From Deltaproteobacteria bacterium (GTDB lineage: Bacteria > Desulfobacterota > Dissulfuribacteria > Dissulfuribacterales > UBA3076): a DNA stretch of 5,623 nt. The notes beneath the pieces were generated by a model. That model saw only the letters and a list, made by a program, of their open reading frames with translations, was not told the origin of the DNA and ran no database searches. Within the stretch, counting starts at the first letter, position 1. The number at the start of each line of letters is the position of its first letter. The stretch covers positions 1 to 5,623 of the forward strand of contig JAUXDR010000086.1 in assembly GCA_030618205.1 (NCBI GenBank), read 5' to 3'. A program made the translations under genes and the position numbers. This document shows, in pieces, positions 1 through 3,600 of the stretch.

Positions 1-344
1 CTGTTTATAAGGAGAAGACCATGGGACGCGCCGAGGTGCGTGACGTCTTCCACATTGCCAAAGTCGGTACAGTGGCAGGGAGCTATGTGCTGGAGGGCTT
101 GATCCAGAGAAATGTTCAAGCCAGGCTCTTAAGAGACAACGTTGTAGCCCATAACGGCAAGATAGCGTCTCTTCGTCGATTTAAAGAGGACGTAAAAGAA
201 GTCCAGGCAGGGTACGAATGCGGAATCGGCCTTGAAAGGTTCAATGACGTAAAAATTGGGGACATAATAGAGGCCTATGTAATGGAAGAAAAAGCCCCGG
301 TCCTTGGAGAACCTGTATCTAATGCCGGAGAGAGTAAAATTTGA
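1..344 (+). CDS. infB: Translation initiation factor IF-2, C-terminal part (5' truncated)
   Basis: IF2 is the cytoplasmic GTPase that brings fMet-tRNA to the 30S subunit and promotes subunit joining. The reading frame is open from the left edge (first full codon at 3) to the TGA at 342-344, giving 113 residues. The first ATG in frame, at 21, is internal, because the open frame upstream still reads as IF2 (VYKEKT before [10 protein letters not shown]). The segment matches the IF2 C-terminal domain that binds fMet-tRNA: AEVRDVF, then [17 protein letters not shown], the very characteristic [12 protein letters not shown], and [23 protein letters not shown]. The G domain lies outside the window. 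The last roughly 20 residues (from about MEEKAP) are a divergent tail. The stop codon lies inside the first unit of a repeat element, so the repeat sets the exact end of the protein. Next gene downstream is ylxP after 143 nt. Confidence 0.97.
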   Translation, partial: VYKEKTMGRAEVRDVFHIAKVGTVAGSYVLEGLIQRNVQARLLRDNVVAHNGKIASLRRFKEDVKEVQAGYECGIGLERFNDVKIGDIIEAYVMEEKAPVLGEPVSNAGESKI

Positions 345-415
345 AATTGGAAACTTGAAATTGGAAAAATACAAAGATGTAGATGCGTTACCTAATTTCT
401 AATTTCCAGTTTCGA
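341..415. repeat. Heptamer-built intergenic inverted repeat
   Basis: The left arm (341-368) is four consecutive 7-nt units of the form T-N-GAAA-N, with TTGAAAT and TGGAAAC-type units alternating; a 13-nt stretch at 341-353 recurs exactly at 355-367. The right arm (388-415), read on the minus strand, is again four 7-nt units of similar form, the last one degenerate. Arms 341-364 and 392-415 can pair over 24 positions, with two mismatches (354/402 and 356/400) and three G-T wobbles, around a 27-nt loop. The element begins on the infB stop codon. From memory, similar GAAATTGG-type intergenic repeats are common in some environmental bacterial genomes, where they yield spurious small proteins rich in NFKLEI-like strings. 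In RNA it would make one long AU-rich stem. No T-run follows directly, so it is not a typical intrinsic terminator. Confidence 0.8.
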
Positions 416-487
416 CATCCGTATTCAATTCGATAATGCATATTTTTTTGAAGAAAGTACAAACTGGTGAATGAAGGATGCCGATAA
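345..487 (+). other. infB-ylxP spacer
   Basis: This 143-nt noncoding gap is the longest in the window. Its first half is the inverted heptamer element. The second half (416-487) is AT-rich, with a run of seven T at 443-449 that has no stable GC stem before it. A promoter-like pair, TCGACA at 412-417 and GATAAT at 432-437, has only a 14-nt spacing, so I do not call a promoter. A six-codon frame, ATG at 471 to TGA at 491, abuts the ylxP start. The gap could separate expression of infB from the downstream genes, but the sequence does not prove this. Confidence 0.6.
473..478 (+). promoter_or_regulatory. Shine-Dalgarno site of ylxP
   Basis: GAAGGA lies 9 nt upstream of the ATG at 488 and supports that start codon. 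Confidence 0.7.
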
Positions 488-781
488 ATGATCGTGGGGA
501 TAATCAGGCTCAGGGTAAGATTGCCCGGAAACCATTCGCTAAAGGGGAAACGGCGTGTGATTAAGAGTTTGGTTGGCCAGGTGCGTAGCCGTTTTAATGT
601 AGCTGTATCAGAAATAGCCCTGAACGATGTATGGCAAAGGGCGGAAATAGGAATATCTACAATAGGAAATAGCCAGCCAACAATCAACTCCGTCCTGGAT
701 AAGATCCTGGAATTCATTGAAAGGACCTGTCTGGTAGAGATTATTGATACAGATATCGAAATTATTCACATGGGAAAATAA
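488..781 (+). CDS. ylxP: DUF503 family protein, YlxP-like
   Basis: This is a 97-residue protein, the usual full length of the DUF503/YlxP family. Family hallmarks are an N-terminal strand (MIVGIIRLRVRLP), then HSLKGKRRVIKSL at 16-28, RFNVAVSEI at 35-43, DVWQRAEIGIS at 47-57 and a C-terminal strand. Alternating strands and helices fit a ferredoxin-like alpha/beta fold, and there is no signal peptide or membrane segment. Its biochemical function is not established. The position between infB and rbfA is conserved also in Bacillus-type operons, so a role connected with the ribosome or RNA is a reasonable inference only. The basic patch KGKRR fits nucleic-acid contact but does not show it. The start is supported by the GAAGGA site 9 nt upstream. 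rbfA follows 10 nt after the stop. Confidence 0.93.
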   Translation: MIVGIIRLRVRLPGNHSLKGKRRVIKSLVGQVRSRFNVAVSEIALNDVWQRAEIGISTIGNSQPTINSVLDKILEFIERTCLVEIIDTDIEIIHMGK

Positions 782-791
782 GAAGACAATC

Positions 792-1160
792 ATGCCCCAC
801 ATGTTCCCCCGTTCCAGACGGATAGAGGATCTCCTCAGGAAAGAAATGGCAGACATGCTGCTTGGTGAAATTAAGGATCCAAGGATCCAGGGGCTGGTGA
901 CCATAATGCAGGTAGAGGTCTCAGAAGACCTCCGTCACGCAAAGTTTTTTGTTTCGGTTCTTGGAAAAGGGCCTGAAAGGGAATCCGTGCTGGAAGGACT
1001 GAATAAGGCTAAGGGCTTCATACGGCGAACACTGGGACACCGCCTTGACCTCAGGCGGATACCTGAATTGCACTTTCAACTGGACCGGAGCCTGGATGAC
1101 CAGGAAAAGATAGAAAGACTCCTTGCCAGTGTGCAAACAGGCCAACAGACAGAGAATTGA
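792..1160 (+). CDS. rbfA: 30S ribosome-binding factor RbfA
   Basis: RbfA is a cytoplasmic assembly factor that binds immature 30S subunits near the 5' end helix of 16S rRNA and helps late maturation, notably in the cold. The 122-residue protein spans the whole family: RSRRIEDLLRKEMADML (7-23), the conserved KDPRI (28-32), VEVSEDLRHAKFFVSVLG (41-58), AKG at 73-75 (the A-x-G helix kink of the RbfA variant KH fold), FIRR, and RRIPELHFQLD (88-98). I chose ATG 792, with purine-rich AAGAAG at 780-785. An in-frame ATG at 744 would add 16 non-homologous residues inside ylxP and is unlikely. ATG 801 is possible but sits too far from the purine-rich site. The gene lies 10 nt after ylxP, and its stop overlaps a possible TTG start of the next gene, consistent with translational coupling. 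Confidence 0.95.
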   Translation: MPHMFPRSRRIEDLLRKEMADMLLGEIKDPRIQGLVTIMQVEVSEDLRHAKFFVSVLGKGPERESVLEGLNKAKGFIRRTLGHRLDLRRIPELHFQLDRSLDDQEKIERLLASVQTGQQTEN

Positions 1161-2212
1161 GAACGACTGTGACTGAAGTTTTACCCAAAGACACCAAGAC
1201 ACTGAAGGCTGCGGTAGATGCCATTAATGCATCTGATCGTCTCCTTTTGACCTGTCATGTCAAGCCGGACGGAGATGCTTTGGGTTCTGTATTGGGCCTG
1301 GGCCTTGCCCTTAAGGACGCAGGGAGAGACGTAACCCTTTTTATAGAAGATCCCGTGCCGGATTCACTTCAATTTCTCCCCGGCTCTCAGTACCTAGTCA
1401 ATGAAGTGGCCAATCCGCTGCCTGAAAAGACCACTCTGGTGGTCCTTGATTGCAATGAACCCCACAGGATCGGCAAGCAGGCACAAAGCTTGATAGAACA
1501 GGCCTCACTTATTGTCGTTCTGGATCATCACCTGAGCCAGGCCCCGTTCTGTGCCCAAACTCCGGGAACAAAACACCCTCATTGCATAAGCTATATATCT
1601 ACGGACATTTTTGCCGCAGGGGCCATAGTCCTGTGGATCATCAAAGGACTTGGATGGCCTATAACAGAAGACATCGCCACAAATCTCTATGCTGCCATAT
1701 TGTCAGACACAGGATGCTTCCGTCATAGCAATACGAACGAGACAGCTTTCCGGATGGCCGGGGACCTCGTGGCCCACGGCGCAAACCCCTATGCCGTTGC
1801 GAACAGACTTTATCAAAATTATTCTCTATGCAGACAACACCTTTTAGGCCTTGTATTAAGGACTATTGAAGTAAGAGGGCATGGTAAAATAGGTCTTCTT
1901 CAGGTTACTCCGGAGATGTTTCGTGTCAGCGGAGCAACGGAGCACGACACAGATGATTTTGTAGGGCATGTCCGGTGCATAGATACAGTAGAGGTTGCCA
2001 TTTTCATAAAGGAGGTCCATGCCGGACAGGTATCTGTCAGCCTGAGGTCAAAATCATTCTTTAATGTAGCAAAATTGGCAAAAGAATTCGGAGGTGGCGG
2101 GCACTTTCACGCAGCAGGTTTCCGCAAGACCGTGACAGCAGCCGCAATTAGAGAGATCCTGTTGAATCAAATAAATGCCTATTTTGAGGGCTTGGAAACA
2201 GCCGATGCTTGA
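1157..2212 (+). CDS. nrnA: DHH/DHHA1 phosphoesterase, NrnA-like oligoribonuclease / pAp phosphatase
   Basis: NrnA-type enzymes are cytoplasmic Mn-dependent phosphoesterases that degrade 2-5 nt RNA fragments and often dephosphorylate pAp. The 351 residues show the full set: motif I CHVKPDGDALGS (H34, D38, D40), motif II VVLDCNE (D98), motif III DHH at 123-125, motif IV SDTGCFRHSNT (D184), and a C-terminal DHHA1 domain with SVSLRSKS (293-300) and GGGGHFHAAGF (312-322). All expected metal ligands are present, so it should be active. There is no ATG start. TTG 1157 overlaps the rbfA stop as TTGA; GTG 1169, with GAGA about 6 nt upstream, is an equally good choice and gives 347 residues. A segment after DHH (about 126-148) looks longer than usual for the family. 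It could also act on cyclic-dinucleotide breakdown products (pGpG, pApA), as known for relatives. Substrate preference cannot be read from sequence. Confidence 0.92.
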   Translation: MRTTVTEVLPKDTKTLKAAVDAINASDRLLLTCHVKPDGDALGSVLGLGLALKDAGRDVTLFIEDPVPDSLQFLPGSQYLVNEVANPLPEKTTLVVLDCNEPHRIGKQAQSLIEQASLIVVLDHHLSQAPFCAQTPGTKHPHCISYISTDIFAAGAIVLWIIKGLGWPITEDIATNLYAAILSDTGCFRHSNTNETAFRMAGDLVAHGANPYAVANRLYQNYSLCRQHLLGLVLRTIEVRGHGKIGLLQVTPEMFRVSGATEHDTDDFVGHVRCIDTVEVAIFIKEVHAGQVSVSLRSKSFFNVAKLAKEFGGGGHFHAAGFRKTVTAAAIREILLNQINAYFEGLETADA

Positions 2213-3197
2213 TGGTATCCTGGTAATGGACAAGGCATTCGGCATAACGTCCTTCCAAATGGTTCAGGAAGTTCGCAAAAGGCTTAAGGTTAAAAAAGCC
2301 GGACATGCAGGTACCCTTGATCCACTTGCCACAGGTATATTGCCCATATGTCTGGGACGGGCGACAAAGATCGTCCAGTTTATTATGGCAGGAAACAAGG
2401 TATATCAAGGGACTATGCTCCTTGGAGTAGCTACCGACACATACGATGCAGCAGGCAAAATCACGGAACAGAAACCTTTACCCCCAAGTCTTGACCTAAT
2501 CTCTTTACAAGAGGCGGCCAAAGAATTTACAGGCAGGCTTCTTCAGCCACCTCCGCCTTTTTCGGCAGCCAAGCATAAAGGGAAACCGTTATACAAATTC
2601 GCACGTCAGGGAATAATGGTCCAAAAAGAGTCCAGGCCAGTGCAGGTATTCTCCTTTGAGATCCTTGAAATAAGGTTACCCGAAGTGGACTTCAGAGTAC
2701 ACTGCTCAAAAGGTACCTATGTGAGATCACTTGTACATGAGCTAGGATCAAATCTGGGTTGCGGCGGTAATGTGACAGGACTGCGAAGGACCCGAAACGG
2801 AGCCTTCAACATAGAGCATGCCCTGAAAATGGAGACCCTGGACGAAATTCTTAAAAGCAAAAGGCTTCCAGAGGTCCTTATTCCTATTGGGAAGGCGCTG
2901 GCCCATATCCCTGCCGTTGAGATAGATAATGAGATGGCAACGGAGTTAAGGAATGGACGTCCAGTTTTGGTAAACAGGCTCAAGGAGTTAATGGAATCGC
3001 AAGGCCATAAGTCAGATACGGAGCTGCCTTATCTGCGTCTTCTTCTTTGCCGGCCGCCTTATATAAGAAATGGTTCAAGCCTGCAGGAAAAAGATCTGGT
3101 GTCCGTGGTGGCATGGCCCGCAGCGCTGAAATCGGATGGCCACAAAATACTGCGTCCCATAAAAATCTGGCCAAAAGAATATGCTATTACAAATTAA
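2205..3197 (+). CDS. truB: tRNA pseudouridine(55) synthase TruB
   Basis: TruB converts U55 in the T-loop of tRNAs to pseudouridine and also acts as a tRNA folding chaperone. The 330-residue protein opens with LDGILVMDKAFGITS, then GHAGTLDPLATGILPICLGRATK holding the catalytic Asp39, KVYQGTMLLGVATDT with active-site Tyr67, PPPFSAAKHKGKPLYKFARQGI (116-137), and CSKGTYVRSLVHELG (167-181) with Tyr172 and Arg174. A PUA-like C-terminal part starts near IPAVEIDNEMATELRNGRPV. Its middle (about 255-297) looks expanded and divergent before a recognisable ending ILRPIKIWP. I chose ATG 2205 because homology starts there and GGAAA lies about 8 nt upstream. ATG 2175 would add ten unrelated residues overlapping nrnA. 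The start overlaps the nrnA 3' end by 8 nt, suggesting coupled translation. Confidence 0.96.
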   Translation: MLDGILVMDKAFGITSFQMVQEVRKRLKVKKAGHAGTLDPLATGILPICLGRATKIVQFIMAGNKVYQGTMLLGVATDTYDAAGKITEQKPLPPSLDLISLQEAAKEFTGRLLQPPPPFSAAKHKGKPLYKFARQGIMVQKESRPVQVFSFEILEIRLPEVDFRVHCSKGTYVRSLVHELGSNLGCGGNVTGLRRTRNGAFNIEHALKMETLDEILKSKRLPEVLIPIGKALAHIPAVEIDNEMATELRNGRPVLVNRLKELMESQGHKSDTELPYLRLLLCRPPYIRNGSSLQEKDLVSVVAWPAALKSDGHKILRPIKIWPKEYAITN

Positions 3198-3243
3198 AAT
3201 CAGAACTATCAAATCGTAGTTATAGTGAAGGAGGAAAAAATAG
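3198..3243 (+). promoter_or_regulatory. rpsO leader with weak hairpin
   Basis: This is a 46-nt AT-rich gap. AACTA at 3204-3208 can pair with TAGTT at 3217-3221; alternatively ACTAT at 3205-3209 can pair with ATAGT at 3222-3226, just before the Shine-Dalgarno site. S15 is known to repress its own mRNA through leader structures in several bacteria, so a similar control is possible, but these 5-bp stems are weak evidence. I see no convincing promoter. Confidence 0.3.
3228..3234 (+). promoter_or_regulatory. Shine-Dalgarno site of rpsO
   Basis: AAGGAGG is the strongest ribosome-binding site in the window. It lies 9 nt before a GTG and decides the non-ATG start of rpsO. Confidence 0.85.
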
Positions 3244-3513
3244 GTGGTTTTGGATCCAGAACGTAAGAAAGAAATTATAGAGAACTTCCAAACCCACGGG
3301 ACTGACACTGGGTCCCCTGAGGTTCAAGTAGCCCTGTTGAGTTCCCGTATTGGCTATCTCACCGATCACTTCAAGATCCACAAGAAGGATCACGGCTCAA
3401 GACGCGGCCTGTTAAAACTTGTAGGGCAGAGAAGGAGGTTGCTCGACTACCTCAAGAACCAGGATGTGGGGCGGTACAGAAAAATTATAAAGGAACTGGG
3501 AATCCGCAAGTAA
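3244..3513 (+). CDS. rpsO: 30S ribosomal protein S15
   Basis: S15 binds the central domain of 16S rRNA early in 30S assembly and contributes to an intersubunit bridge. The product has 89 residues, the same length as the E. coli protein. Hallmarks are [16 protein letters not shown] (21-36), the central [25 protein letters not shown] (46-70) that carries the rRNA-contacting loop and helix, and the ending ELGIRK. The first residues ([15 protein letters not shown]) are the usual variable helix. The start is GTG at 3244, supported by AAGGAGG 9 nt upstream; there is no nearby ATG in frame. It lies between truB and pnp as in many bacteria. S15 in E. coli is autoregulated and cotranscribed in part with pnp; the same may hold here. 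Confidence 0.98.
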   Translation: MVLDPERKKEIIENFQTHGTDTGSPEVQVALLSSRIGYLTDHFKIHKKDHGSRRGLLKLVGQRRRLLDYLKNQDVGRYRKIIKELGIRK

Positions 3514-3528
3514 TACGATGTAATAACC

Positions 3529-3568
3529 GTTCACACTCCTTGGCAGTCAGTAGGTAGGGAGTGAGAAC
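3529..3568 (+). promoter_or_regulatory. Hairpin 1 in the rpsO-pnp spacer
   Basis: Arms 3529-3542 and 3555-3568 pair over 14 positions with one A-A mismatch (3533/3564) and two G-T wobbles, leaving a 12-nt loop. It begins 15 nt after the rpsO stop. In E. coli a comparable rpsO-pnp leader stem is cut by RNase III, and PNPase then removes the upstream strand to repress its own mRNA; an analogous role is inferred here. There is no T-run, so it is not an intrinsic terminator. Confidence 0.6.
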
Positions 3569-3573
3569 TCAGA

Positions 3574-3586
3574 GGGGCTTTGCCCC
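3574..3586 (+). promoter_or_regulatory. Hairpin 2 (GGGGC/GCCCC) before pnp
   Basis: A perfect 5-bp GC stem with a TTT loop ends 4 nt before the pnp Shine-Dalgarno site. The sequence after it is AATT, not a T-tract, so I do not call it a terminator. It may structure the pnp leader or slow an exonuclease. Confidence 0.55.
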
Positions 3587-3590
3587 AATT

Positions 3591-3594
3591 GGAG
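3591..3594 (+). promoter_or_regulatory. Shine-Dalgarno site of pnp
   Basis: GGAG sits 6 nt before TTG 3601 but 15 nt before ATG 3610. The spacing favours the TTG as start. Confidence 0.55.
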
Positions 3595-3600
3595 TGAAGT

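Noticed and set aside
412..437. Promoter-like TCGACA and GATAAT before ylxP
   Set aside because: The 14-nt spacing is too short for a standard sigma-70 promoter, and the upstream box overlaps the repeat arm.
436..449. Run of seven T after an ATGCAT palindrome as a terminator
   Set aside because: The palindrome is far too small and AT-rich for an intrinsic terminator stem, and the large repeat hairpin ends about 28 nt earlier.
388..717. Minus-strand open frame ending in NWKLEIR, and a similar one at 129-374 beginning [13 protein letters not shown]
   Set aside because: These strings are translations of the heptamer repeat continued antisense to infB and ylxP; repeats of this kind typically generate spurious proteins.
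744..791. Longer RbfA start at ATG 744
   Set aside because: The extra 16 residues overlap ylxP in another frame and do not resemble RbfA N-termini.
873..888. Tandem AAGGATCC direct repeat
   Set aside because: It encodes the conserved KDPRI motif of RbfA, so protein constraint explains it.
915..932. Perfect 7-bp inverted repeat with a 4-nt loop (GAGGTCT / AGACCTC) inside rbfA
   Set aside because: It falls in the conserved VEVSEDLRHAKF coding segment; one hairpin of this size in several kilobases is expected by chance.
3195..3226. TAAAAT and TATAGT boxes before rpsO as possible -10 elements
   Set aside because: Neither has a recognisable -35 element at suitable distance; the region is simply AT-rich.
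3047..3280. Plus-strand 77-residue frame bridging truB and rpsO
   Set aside because: It overlaps the truB end and rpsO start out of frame and shows no family resemblance.
3574..3590. GC hairpin before pnp as a rho-independent terminator
   Set aside because: It is followed by AATT and not by a T-tract, and it is immediately upstream of the pnp ribosome-binding site.
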